Source: an uncultured Desulfuromusa sp. (GTDB lineage: Bacteria; Desulfobacterota; Desulfuromonadia; Desulfuromonadales; Geopsychrobacteraceae). From it: DNA of 64,000 bases. This document shows positions 54,208-62,450 of this stretch, piece after piece. Below the pieces are notes generated by a model that ran no database searches, was not told the origin of the DNA, and saw nothing but the letters and a program-made list of their open reading frames with translations. The stretch is from the NCBI RefSeq assembly GCF_963675815.1, contig NZ_OY776574.1, positions 428,001 to 492,000 of the forward strand. Reading direction: 5' to 3'. A program made the position numbers and the translations under genes. Numbering within the stretch: the first letter of the stretch is position 1; each line of letters begins with the position of its first letter.

Positions 54208-54238
54208 TTGACACCTAGGACGGTGCTAGGTGTGTTAT
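54208..54238 (+). promoter_or_regulatory. Promoter with 19-bp spacer and dyad, MerR-type layout
   Basis: TTGACA (54208-54213) and TGTTAT (54233-54238) are 19 bp apart. The dyad ACACCTAG-N7-CTAGGTGT (54211-54233) fills the spacer and overlaps the end of the -35 box. That is the geometry used by MerR-family activators (over-long spacer, operator between the boxes). No merR gene is near. The PAS gene at 54350 is the only gene downstream. Confidence 0.5.
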
Positions 54239-54349
54239 CCAAGACGCTTCAAATTTTCTGAACTGTATTTGTGTTCTGGGTGGACTGTACCGCAGCTTAA
54301 TAGGTTCTTTTGTCCTAAGTTAAAAGTTAACGTTATGAAGGATATGGTA

Positions 54350-54934
54350 ATGCCTCTTTCCAGTGAAAAAATAAGGCCCTTTTTAAGTACTTTGCCTGCG
54401 GTGCTGTATGAATATCTTCAGCATCAAGATGGATCAGGTGAGATTATTTACATGAGCCCAAATTCAAAAGAAATTTTAGGCTACCCCCCTGAGTATTTTA
54501 TAGAGGATAAAGAATGTAGATGGGAATTTATACATCCTGAGGATCTTTCAAAGTTTAGACTTGAAGATACTAAAACTGTAAATGATCCTTATTTTTCAAT
54601 TTCAATAAGGATAATCGTACCCTCAAAAGAAATAAGGTGGGTTCGTTTTCGTTCAAAGCCAGAAATAAAAAAATATAACGGAGATGTTGTTTGGGCCGGA
54701 TGTATTGTCGATATTACGGACTTAAAAGAAGCCCGCGAAGAAATTAAGCTGCTTCAGGGAATAATACCAATCTGTTCATATTGCAATCAAATTCGCGATG
54801 AAGAAGGTTCTTGGTCAAGACTTGAAAACTACATCGAGTCCCACTCAGAAGCACAATTTAGCCATGGAATCTGCGATAAATGCATGTCGGACAAGTTTGG
54901 AATGAATAACCAGAGAAAAAAGAAAGAATTTTAA
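54350..54934 (+). CDS. PAS domain protein with C-terminal Cys cluster
   Basis: A 194-residue protein. A PAS domain covers about 12-130 (YMSPNSKEILGYPPEYF, WAGCIVDITDLKEARE), followed by a helix and a four-Cys module, ICSYCNQIRDEEGSWS...HGICDKCMS. That tail is common at the end of sensor and receiver proteins in this bacterial group and looks like a zinc ribbon. The start at ATG 54350 follows GAAGGA at seven bases; frames from 54230 would begin in the promoter. The gene is more A+T rich than its neighbours, a sign of transfer. Confidence 0.82.
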   Translation: MPLSSEKIRPFLSTLPAVLYEYLQHQDGSGEIIYMSPNSKEILGYPPEYFIEDKECRWEFIHPEDLSKFRLEDTKTVNDPYFSISIRIIVPSKEIRWVRFRSKPEIKKYNGDVVWAGCIVDITDLKEAREEIKLLQGIIPICSYCNQIRDEEGSWSRLENYIESHSEAQFSHGICDKCMSDKFGMNNQRKKKEF

Positions 54935-55050
54935 TTTGTCCTTCAAGGTTTACAGTGCTCTTTAATTACCAATCCATATTCAGTCTCACATGTCGTAAGT
55001 TTTGAACAGAGATCGGGAAGGTCATCGAACAACGAACAGTCATGAAACTA

Positions 55051-55070
55051 GGGACACTTCCCTTATTTTA
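55051..55070. repeat. REP-like palindrome with T-rich tail
   Basis: GGG-ACACTT-CCC followed by TTATTTTA. Short GGGACA..CCC palindromes next to a RayT-type gene are its usual recognition elements. It lies about 150 bases beyond the end of the transposase remnant. The rest of 54935-55213 holds no gene that I can support. Confidence 0.45.
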
Positions 55071-55213
55071 AAACTGAGCATAACAAGCCGAAACTGGAGA
55101 GCAGTCCCGAGAATCAGGTTTTGGTCAGATGGCTCGATTCAAGAAACATTATCTCGTCATGGAGTGACGGGTAGCTTACTTAGCAAAGAAAACAAAGGGG
55201 GGCAAGTCTACGG

Positions 55214-55690
55214 TTAACTTATTTTCATTTTCCGGCACACCTGCTGATACGTTCGCCGAACATTAATATCCTTCTCCATTATAGACCCAAATCTTGAAAT
55301 TGCCGTACTGACAGTGATGTAACGGTTACACTTCAAAACATAGCCTATCTCTTTCAGCGTTTTTTGACTATGCGCTCTTAATACGTACATTGCCAAACTT
55401 TAGGAACATTGGTAACACCACGCCGAACCTTGAACAGTTTCTCTTTGTCAATATCGTAAACGTTACAGACGGCTTGAATCACAACCTGTCCGTCAACAGA
55501 CAGGATTTCACGATTTGAAAGCTCCAAATCTTTGTGCAGGGAACCGAACTTCTCTTTGATGGTGTTGATAAAGTGCTCAGAGCCAAGTATCGAAGGAAGC
55601 TTCTTCAGGGAAAAGAAATGCTGAATTTCCTCAGATTCTTCCTGGCAAACAAAATTGCGATATTCGGCAAAGGCTATATAGAATTAAAGA
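55214..55690 (-). pseudogene. REP-associated tyrosine transposase (RayT), C-terminal remnant
   Basis: Two overlapping minus-strand frames together read as the end of a RayT transposase. The first (55690 to about 55397) has FYIAFAEYRNFV, FSLKKLPSILGSEHFI and KLFKVRRGVTNVPK. The second (55396-55214) continues with MYVLRAHSQKTLKEIGYVL, the DnaA-like C-terminal domain. A frameshift near 55396 splits them, a stop lies just before FYIAF, and the whole HUH catalytic half is missing, so this is inactive. I read the first frame by hand from the bases. The adjacent 55691-55848 shows no further coherent frame. Confidence 0.75.
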
Positions 55691-55848
55691 CTCCATAGTT
55701 CAGAGCTTTGCAAACAAAGTTCTTTATCTGCTGGCGACGGATCCGTTGACACCAAATTACGGCACAGGTAACCTAAAATCAAATCGACACAGAACTGAAT
55801 TGAATTATCCTATTAACGGGTTAACCCTTTCCACAAGTCAAACAAACA

Positions 55849-56598
55849 TTGATTGAACTCAGTCTTGAAACACTATTGCTCACTGGCGCTATCTTTCTGC
55901 TGGCAGCATTTTTTCATGGAAGTATCGGCTTCGGCTTCCCGATGGTCGCAACGCCACTGCTAGCATTGTCAACAAACCTGCAAACAGCAATCATCCTCAC
56001 CCTATTGCCGACAACATTTGTCAACCTCACCAGCATTGTCAACGAAGGTCAGATTCTGCGGGCTTTCCGAAAGCATTTGCCGTTGGCGCTTTGTGCCATG
56101 ACAGGCAGTGCCATCGGGACTCAGCTTCTGATTATAACCAATTCAGAGCAATTCAAAGTATTACTCGCAGTGGCGATTTTAGGTTACCTGATGATTGACA
56201 AGTTTCAAGTCAGGTTAAGGTGGGTCGAGCGTAGGCCAAATCTGTCAATGATGTTTTTTGGATTCACCGCAGGGGTTCTAGGCGGACTGACTAACGTCAT
56301 GGCTCCAGTCCTGATCATCTATTCCTTAGAAGCAAAATTTGAAAAAGCAGAAATTGTTCAGTTGGCAAATATCTGTTTTCTATTCGGAAAAGCTATTCAA
56401 CTGGTTCTTTTTTCCCTGAACGGGAAATTTACCTTCAATGAGCTGATACTTTCTTCGACCATGCTGTTGTTGGTTTTAATTGCCCTGTTTGCCGGCTTTA
56501 GAATAAAGCGTCACATCCAGCAGCAAACTTATAAACAAGTACTACGTTCTTTTTTATTTTTACTGTCATTAAGCCTTTTATATCAGGTTATCGTTTAA
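55849..56598 (+). CDS. TauE/SafE-family sulfite exporter-like permease
   Basis: A 249-residue protein with about eight helices. The motif FHGSIGFGFPMVATPLLAL near residue 22 and GFTAGVLGGLTNVMAPVLIIY near 138 are the paired half-repeats of the TauE/SafE family, which exports sulfite or other organosulfur anions. Only TTG 55849 is available as a start after the preceding stop, and no clear ribosome site is seen, so expression may be weak. It is convergent with hemH. Confidence 0.86.
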   Translation: MIELSLETLLLTGAIFLLAAFFHGSIGFGFPMVATPLLALSTNLQTAIILTLLPTTFVNLTSIVNEGQILRAFRKHLPLALCAMTGSAIGTQLLIITNSEQFKVLLAVAILGYLMIDKFQVRLRWVERRPNLSMMFFGFTAGVLGGLTNVMAPVLIIYSLEAKFEKAEIVQLANICFLFGKAIQLVLFSLNGKFTFNELILSSTMLLLVLIALFAGFRIKRHIQQQTYKQVLRSFLFLLSLSLLYQVIV

Positions 56599-56726
56599 TA
56601 CCCTTTTCTTGCCTTTATATTTCACCGTCTATTGATGATGTTTTCGCTAGGTGGTTTACCAAGGTTGTACGTTGGCGGTTAAGATTCAACTCAAGATGAC
56701 TGTCAAAAAACAGCCCCCTTACGCTT

Positions 56727-57704
56727 TCATATATGGCTCTTTGTCCGCACCAGCTCTGCAAGGGCCTCAAGGAAATCATCACCATCATTCAAAGATGGGG
56801 CCCGGCAGAAATTCACCAGTCCCAGACTGGTCGCCAGATCATGGTATTGGATGTCGATCTCCTCCAAGGTTTCAATATGATCTGACACAAATGAAATCGG
56901 CACCATCAGCACCGCACGATGACCAGCTTCCGCCAATTCATGAAGGGCTTCTTCAGTTCCCGGTTCCATCCACTTGACTGGGCCACTACGGCTCTGGTAG
57001 GCAATCGACCAATCATAGGAACCGACGCGTTGCATCACCCCTTGAACAGTTTCTTCGACGTGCTGGCGGTAGGGATCACCGCGATCAATAAATTTTTGCG
57101 GTAAAGCGTGGGCTGAGAACAGAATCTGCACCTCATCACGCATCAGATCATGAAAATTATCCAATCCCGTGTTGATGCGATTCGCCAATGCATCCAGATA
57201 ATTCGGCCAGTCGTACCAATCTTCTATAAACTGACATTCGAGATCCGGATAAACCTTGGTCACAGCGCGTTTAAAATCGTTGATACTGCTGCCGGTCGTT
57301 GCCCCGGTATAATGCGGATACATGGAGAGAACCACGGCCGTTTCAATCCCCGCAGCCTTGATTTCTGCAAGAACCGATTCGGCACGTGGGTGCCAGTAAC
57401 GCATGACAACATAAGGCTTGAACCTGTCTCCCAGCTTTTTTGCTGTCCCTTCCGCCTGCTTTTTGGTCCATTCCAGCAAAGGAGATTTCCCACCGATCGT
57501 CCGATAGTTTTCTACCACCTTTTTTGCCCGAAAATATGAAATCATCCTGGCAAAAGGTTTCTGCAACAATGCCCCGGCAGGAAGCTGGATCAGTTCGCGG
57601 TCGGAAAAAAGATTGTACAGAAAAGGTTCAACCGCATCCAGAGAATCGGGTCCACCCATATTAAGAAGAATCAGTGCTGTTGGCTTGGAATCAGGCATAT
57701 ACAT
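56727..57704 (-). CDS. hemH: Ferrochelatase
   Basis: A 325-residue enzyme with LLNMGGPDSLDAVEPFL near the start, SMYPHYTGATTGSS, FSAHALPQKFIDRGDPY with the catalytic His, and the iron-site VSDHIETLEEIDIQY. It inserts Fe(II) into protoporphyrin IX (or coproporphyrin). ATG 57704 is used; ATG 57698 is possible. A terminator lies between hemE and this gene, so its level may be separately set. Confidence 0.95.
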   Translation of the reverse strand: MYMPDSKPTALILLNMGGPDSLDAVEPFLYNLFSDRELIQLPAGALLQKPFARMISYFRAKKVVENYRTIGGKSPLLEWTKKQAEGTAKKLGDRFKPYVVMRYWHPRAESVLAEIKAAGIETAVVLSMYPHYTGATTGSSINDFKRAVTKVYPDLECQFIEDWYDWPNYLDALANRINTGLDNFHDLMRDEVQILFSAHALPQKFIDRGDPYRQHVEETVQGVMQRVGSYDWSIAYQSRSGPVKWMEPGTEEALHELAEAGHRAVLMVPISFVSDHIETLEEIDIQYHDLATSLGLVNFCRAPSLNDGDDFLEALAELVRTKSHI

Positions 57705-57718
57705 TTATCCCGGATAAG

Positions 57719-57748
57719 AAAAAAAGGGCAGAATCGCATTCTGCCCTT
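57719..57748 (-). terminator. Rho-independent terminator between hemE and hemH
   Basis: On the minus strand an 11-bp perfect stem (57748-57738 and 57734-57724) with a three-base loop is followed by seven U residues (57725-57719). It lies after hemE and just 15 bases before hemH, so most hemE transcripts should stop here. Confidence 0.8.
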
Positions 57749-57766
57749 CAAATTATGGTGATGAAA

Positions 57767-58801
57767 TTATTTTTGACTGAGTCGGTGCACACATTCAACC
57801 ATGTGAATGGCATTTTCCGGTGGCACTGTCGGCAGAATTCCATGCCCCAGATTAAAAATGAATCCCGGGCGATCAGCGTTTTCATTGAGAATCCGTTGCA
57901 CTTCTTTTTCAATATAATCTTTGGGAGCATAAAGCACGGTGGGATCAAGATTCCCCTGCACAGCGATATCAGGGCCGAGAATATCTCTTGCCTTGCCAAG
58001 ATTGACATGCCAGTCCAGTCCAAGGACATCTGCTCCGGACTGCTTGACCAGCTCGAGCATACCACCCCCGCCTTTCACAAAGTAGATAACCGGAATGCCA
58101 TCGCGATCAAGACCATCAATCAAAAGTTTGACGTATGGCAGAATATAGCGCTCGTAATCATGGGGTGCCAATAACCCGCCCCAGGTATCAAAAATCTGAA
58201 TGGCTTGCGCCCCGGCTTCAATCTGCATATTCAGATAACGCCGATCCATTTCGGTGATCTTCTGCATCAGTGCGTCATAAAGGGGAAAATCTGCATACAT
58301 CATCTGCTTCAGACTGGCAAAATCCTTACTCCCTTTCCCTTCGACCATATAGCAAGCCAAGGTAAAAGGTGCGCCACCAAAACCAATCAACGGGACACGT
58401 CCTGCAAATGCCGTCCGCAATCGTTTAATGATTGCCGGAACATAAGAGACAGCATCAGCCATATTTTCCGGGACCACCAAAGCATCAACATCAGCTGCCG
58501 TGCGAACGGGGTTCTCAAACACCGGTCCGGGGACAAAGTCCAGTTTCATCCCCATCGGCTCTATGGGTGTCAAAATATCCGAGAACAGAATTGCCGCATC
58601 CGCATTTAAGATATCAATCGGTTGAATCGTGACTTCTGCTGCCCTGGCGGGATCTTTGCACAAGTCAAGAAAAGTTCCTCCCCCTTGAGCGCGTACCGCT
58701 TTATATTGCGGCAGATAGCGCCCTGCCTGACGCATCAACCAGACGGGAACACGATCTACGGGTTGCCCCCAGCACGCTTTGATAAAATTGTACTCTGTCA
58801 T
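57767..58801 (-). CDS. hemE: Uroporphyrinogen decarboxylase
   Basis: A 344-residue enzyme with WLMRQAGRYLPQYKAVR (substrate-binding Arg), GGAPFTLACYMVEG and GLDWHVNLGKARDI. It makes coproporphyrinogen III from uroporphyrinogen III in haem synthesis. An AGGAGAAT ribosome site precedes ATG 58801. It lies 102 bases after the AhbD-like gene on the same strand. Confidence 0.96.
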   Translation of the reverse strand: MTEYNFIKACWGQPVDRVPVWLMRQAGRYLPQYKAVRAQGGGTFLDLCKDPARAAEVTIQPIDILNADAAILFSDILTPIEPMGMKLDFVPGPVFENPVRTAADVDALVVPENMADAVSYVPAIIKRLRTAFAGRVPLIGFGGAPFTLACYMVEGKGSKDFASLKQMMYADFPLYDALMQKITEMDRRYLNMQIEAGAQAIQIFDTWGGLLAPHDYERYILPYVKLLIDGLDRDGIPVIYFVKGGGGMLELVKQSGADVLGLDWHVNLGKARDILGPDIAVQGNLDPTVLYAPKDYIEKEVQRILNENADRPGFIFNLGHGILPTVPPENAIHMVECVHRLSQK

Positions 58802-58902
58802 TTAAAATTCTCCTGTATGAATCTAAAACGTAGGGGCAAATATAAGGTTCACCCTGTTATTGTGGTTTATGCAATTGACACACTGTACGACAAGGGTAGC
58901 CG

Positions 58903-60015
58903 TTATTGTTTTGCGGCATTTTCCGCGGCTTCTTTTTCCAGCCGCTTCTGTGTCCGTACCGGGATATAATTACAGAAAGGTTCCTCTGCCATATAATCAC
59001 CATAGACAGCGTCTGCTCTGGCGCGACAGCCACCGCAAACGTTAATAAATTCGCACTCTCCGCACTTCCCTTTGTATTTGCTGAAATCCCGCAAATCATT
59101 GAAAACCTTGGAGTTGAACCAAAGTTCTTTGAATGGTATCTGCTTGACATTACCGACCGAGGAATGGAAGTAAGAACAGGGCTTGAGATTGCCAAAACAA
59201 TCGATGAGACAGATTGTCTGCGCCGCAATACAGCCTTTGCCTCCCCCCGTAGAAAACGTCAAGCTACGGCGCTTGAAATCAACCCCTTCAGCTTTTGCCA
59301 TCTGCGGTACGATCCGGTAATAATGAGGGGCACAGGTCGGACGCATTAAAATGTCATCTTCGTGCTTTTCCTGTTCATAATGCCAAGCAAGAATCTCTTC
59401 ATAATCTTCTGCTGACACCAGTTCGTTCATAATTTCTTCACCGCGCCCGGTTGGCACAATCATGAACATATACCAGGCCGTCGCTCCAAGACCTTTTGCA
59501 ACCTTAAATGTCGCTGCGACATCATCCTGATTTCTTTTCGTAAAGGATGAGTTAATCAAAAATGGAATACCATTTTTCTTTAGAGTTTCGGCTGCTCGAA
59601 TCACCCCGGCATAGGCCCCCGGACTGTTACGGAAATTGTCATGAATCTCCGCTGTGGAACCATCAAGCGAAAGGGACACCATTTTAATATCAGCGGCCTT
59701 CATCTTTTCGCAAACGGCGTCAGTCACCAATGTACCGTTGGTTGCCATACACATGCGCAAACCTTTATCGGTTCCATATTGGGCAATATCAAAGATATCT
59801 TCACGCAACAGTGGCTCTCCACCGGAAAGGACCAGCACCGGCTTACTGACTTCACAGATATCATCAATCATTTTAAATGCTTCTGCGGTATTAAAGTCAC
59901 CTGCGGCCGCGGACATATCCGAAGAACACCGGCAATGCACACAGTTCAGATTACACCTCTGGGTACTTTCCCAGGCAATCCACTTAGGGATAAACTCTTC
60001 CTGTTTAGGGCTCAT
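58903..60015 (-). CDS. AhbD-like radical SAM/SPASM protein
   Basis: A 370-residue radical SAM enzyme. CNLNCVHC (Cys21, 25, 28) binds the SAM cluster; the SPASM region holds GKCGECEFINVCGGCRARAD and further Cys (GCIAAQTICLIDCFGNLKPCSYF). The layout matches AhbD (heme b synthase, from Fe-coproporphyrin III) and its relatives. Position upstream of hemE fits a haem role. But a standard hemE-hemG-hemH route is also present, so it may instead do another porphyrin modification such as anaerobic decarboxylation of coproporphyrinogen. AGGAGAAG precedes ATG 60015. Confidence 0.78.
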   Translation of the reverse strand: MSPKQEEFIPKWIAWESTQRCNLNCVHCRCSSDMSAAAGDFNTAEAFKMIDDICEVSKPVLVLSGGEPLLREDIFDIAQYGTDKGLRMCMATNGTLVTDAVCEKMKAADIKMVSLSLDGSTAEIHDNFRNSPGAYAGVIRAAETLKKNGIPFLINSSFTKRNQDDVAATFKVAKGLGATAWYMFMIVPTGRGEEIMNELVSAEDYEEILAWHYEQEKHEDDILMRPTCAPHYYRIVPQMAKAEGVDFKRRSLTFSTGGGKGCIAAQTICLIDCFGNLKPCSYFHSSVGNVKQIPFKELWFNSKVFNDLRDFSKYKGKCGECEFINVCGGCRARADAVYGDYMAEEPFCNYIPVRTQKRLEKEAAENAAKQ

Positions 60016-60126
60016 AACTTCTCCTGGCTACTGGTCTCAAGTCTATTCAGACCAGAGTACTACAGATATTTTGCTCAACTCAAGGGTTCTCGACTAAAAC
60101 GCTAGATTTAGTCGTCACCCCATTCC

Positions 60127-60849
60127 CTACTCTTTGGCCAAAGACAACCACACCAAGTGACCTTGCATATAGACAGTAAAGGCTTGAGGGGCTGAACGTC
60201 TTAATAATTCTCCGAGGTACCTGTCGATGCTTCCATCTTCAGTAAAAAGTCGGATACTTTGCAATAAACCAATCATTCGTGATCGTAGAATCTGATCACA
60301 CCCCGTAAGATCGATAAACAGCAACGAGCCATCGGCAACCTCCGGTTGTCCCAAGGGCTTCGGAGCAACAATCAGCCCTCCCTCTATCGCTGTCGGAATA
60401 CTCATCTTGTTCAGCAGGGTTCCTGCCAGATCACGGTTATAGTTCTTCACCGACATCGCTTCTCCAGGTGATAACGGAGTTGCCGGAACAACAAACAAAG
60501 TCCCCCGCTCTTTTAATTCATCCTGAGTTGCAAAAAAATGCAATTGCTGCAAAATACCGTCAAGTTCATCCGCACGCATCAGTGGTGCCAACAAATAAGC
60601 ATACTGGTCATATGCCGGTCGTTCCGTATTCTCCTGCAAAAGGGCTTGCCAAGGAATTTCACTCGGCGGCTGCTCCCGGAGCTTTGCTTCCTGCATTTTA
60701 GCCAACAATTCCTGCAACTTCTCCATCTTCTGTTGCAGCAGTTGAACTCTTTCCTGTTTTTCTCCTGCAACAGCGGGACGCACGCAAGCCAATTGCAGAC
60801 AAATCAGCAGTAAGAAACAACAGAAGAAACTCATGCTATACTTTGACAT
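60127..60849 (-). CDS. Secreted coiled-coil protein, unknown
   Basis: A 240-residue protein with a signal peptide (about 1-27, cut after AVA), a coiled coil (about 31-60, QLLQQKMEKLQELLAKMQEA), and a folded domain of about 170 residues without known motif. ATG 60849 is fixed by GAGGAG. It lies upstream of the AhbD-like gene on the same strand, with a CGACTAAA/TTTAGTCG hairpin (60091-60114) between, so probably a separate unit. Function unknown. Confidence 0.68.
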   Translation of the reverse strand: MSKYSMSFFCCFLLLICLQLACVRPAVAGEKQERVQLLQQKMEKLQELLAKMQEAKLREQPPSEIPWQALLQENTERPAYDQYAYLLAPLMRADELDGILQQLHFFATQDELKERGTLFVVPATPLSPGEAMSVKNYNRDLAGTLLNKMSIPTAIEGGLIVAPKPLGQPEVADGSLLFIDLTGCDQILRSRMIGLLQSIRLFTEDGSIDRYLGELLRRSAPQAFTVYMQGHLVWLSLAKE

Positions 60850-61047
60850 ACTCACTCCTCGACAAGAACCTGTCTTTAATATTCGGGGGATTATACAGAA
60901 AACTAACCATTAGGGGGCAAATATCTAGAGTTGAGCCAATAAAAGATCGTCACCGAGATATTTCATTCGGGCCGGCAAAAACCCACTGACTTTCGTGGAA
61001 ATAATAACATCATTTATGTAATCACAACTTTCTTAAAAAGGATTCTT

Positions 61048-61275
61048 ATGTCAAAAAACATTGAAATAAAAATCGTTATAGAACCTCCCCTGGCTAAGTA
61101 TTTCGAAGATGGAATAAACAAAAGAGACATCGATATCGGTGTCGCAGAAGAAATCACCGAATTTCTTGCAACGGTTCTTAACGATTCAATCTACCCGATT
61201 GAATCCGCCAAAACAGACCCGCAGGAAATCCATTTAACCTATCGGCCGAAGTCGTTTGCTGATCCCATTTTTTAA
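61048..61275 (+). CDS. Small conserved-looking protein, unknown
   Basis: A 75-residue acidic cytoplasmic protein with a regular secondary-structure pattern and a clear AAAAGGA ribosome site before ATG 61048. It has no motif that I recognise. It stands alone on the plus strand. Confidence rests on the ribosome site and codon use. Confidence 0.55.
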   Translation: MSKNIEIKIVIEPPLAKYFEDGINKRDIDIGVAEEITEFLATVLNDSIYPIESAKTDPQEIHLTYRPKSFADPIF

Positions 61276-61564
61276 CCTGGAACAGCACATATTCCTTCCC
61301 GTCAGAACAGCTAAAAGCCCTGATTTTAGCAACAGGTTCGTCACCATTCCAACGCTCTATCCTTCAGCCTGAAACATATATAAATCAATATAGTGAACTA
61401 TTCAATATAATATATGTAATTTAATGCGATATATTGTTGACTAAAGAAAAATAATGGGGTATTTTTAATAAAGTATTCAGCTGACAAGCTGGATTGACCT
61501 TAAAGAAACCTTACCGTTCGGCACAATGATATTCGTTTAGACTTTTAAAAGGGAGAAGAAGCAC
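61276..61564 (+). other. A+T-rich intergenic region before the heme-sensor operon
   Basis: No gene seen. GCTAAAA-N7-TTTTAGC (61310-61330) is a stem-loop that may end the small upstream gene. A very A+T-rich stretch (61376-61450) with ATAGT-GA-ACTAT likely holds the promoter of the sensor operon, but no clear -35/-10 pair can be chosen. Confidence 0.4.
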
Positions 61565-62431
61565 ATGGGCATTCGGATGAGATCAATCCTGGTTATGGGG
61601 ATTTTGGGGTTACTTGCTACCGCTGTGATCGGTATCACCAGCTATAAACTCAGTGTTGATAATGCTCTGTCAGAGGCTAAAAGTAAAAGTAATATTATTC
61701 TGAACTATGCAATGGCCTCAAAAAAATACATGGCGCAAGTACAGAAGCCCCTGGTTCAGGAACTCATCGAAAAAGATCGCTTTTACCCGGAACTTATGTC
61801 CGGCTTTGTCGTCGCCCGGGGAACCTTTGAGTTATTCAAAGAATCCTCCCCTGATTATATATTCAAGCAGGCGACTCTTGACCCTCTTAACCCGTCAAAC
61901 CGGGCCGATGCCGATGAAATCGAGTTCATCAAAAACTTTGACCAGAATCCAGCCTTGAAATCTGCAGAAGGAAGGATTATCAAAAACGGAACCGAAGTCT
62001 TCTATTTTGCACAGCCGATCCGAACCAATAGCGCCAACTGCTTAACCTGTCATGGTGACCCCTATGATGCTCCCAAAGATCAGGTTGAAATCTATGGAGA
62101 TGAAACGGGATATAACTGGGAAATGAATGATACGGTTGCCGCCTTTGTTGTTTATATCCCGACAGCAGCAGCCATAGCTGCAGCCAAAAAACTCTCTTTG
62201 ACTCTGGTTTTGGTTGGTTCCGGAGGAATCCTCGTGATTCTTCTTATTCTCTGGTTTTTCCTCGATCGCAGTGTCGTCCTCCCGATTGTCCAACTGGCGG
62301 AGAGAACAGAAAACTTCAGTTTGGGTGAGCATCTTGACGATCCGATCGTTGCGAAGTCAAAAGATGAGATCGGAACACTGTCAAAAGCGATTGAGCGGTT
62401 GCGAATCAGTCTGGTTAAACTTTTACAGTAA
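61565..62431 (+). CDS. c-type-heme (Tll0287-like/DUF3365) sensor with HAMP domain
   Basis: A 288-residue membrane protein. Helix 1 (about 8-27), a periplasmic domain of about 180 residues with a c-type haem motif CLTCH (Cys159, Cys162, His163), helix 2 (about 212-233), then a HAMP domain (about 234-288) at the very end. The periplasmic part matches the Tll0287-like domain, seen on chemoreceptors and kinases as a redox or gas sensor. No kinase or methyl-accepting domain follows the HAMP, so output must be through a partner. It starts an operon with the genes below. Confidence 0.83.
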   Translation: MGIRMRSILVMGILGLLATAVIGITSYKLSVDNALSEAKSKSNIILNYAMASKKYMAQVQKPLVQELIEKDRFYPELMSGFVVARGTFELFKESSPDYIFKQATLDPLNPSNRADADEIEFIKNFDQNPALKSAEGRIIKNGTEVFYFAQPIRTNSANCLTCHGDPYDAPKDQVEIYGDETGYNWEMNDTVAAFVVYIPTAAAIAAAKKLSLTLVLVGSGGILVILLILWFFLDRSVVLPIVQLAERTENFSLGEHLDDPIVAKSKDEIGTLSKAIERLRISLVKLLQ

Positions 62432-62450
62432 TGAATCCGGGACAAAATAG

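Noticed and set aside
54230..54349. Longer start for the PAS protein at 54230
   Set aside because: It would begin inside the promoter dyad, has no ribosome site, and lacks PAS similarity; ATG 54350 follows GAAGGA.
55002..55217. Plus-strand 71-residue frame opposite the RayT region
   Set aside because: Contains the REP palindrome, has no ribosome site and no protein-like pattern.
53206..55848. Integrated element with defined ends
   Set aside because: No tRNA target, no matched direct repeats and no integrase; only a lone recombinase and a decayed transposase.
61565..62431. Methyl-accepting chemotaxis protein
   Set aside because: The protein ends directly after HAMP; no signalling domain is present.
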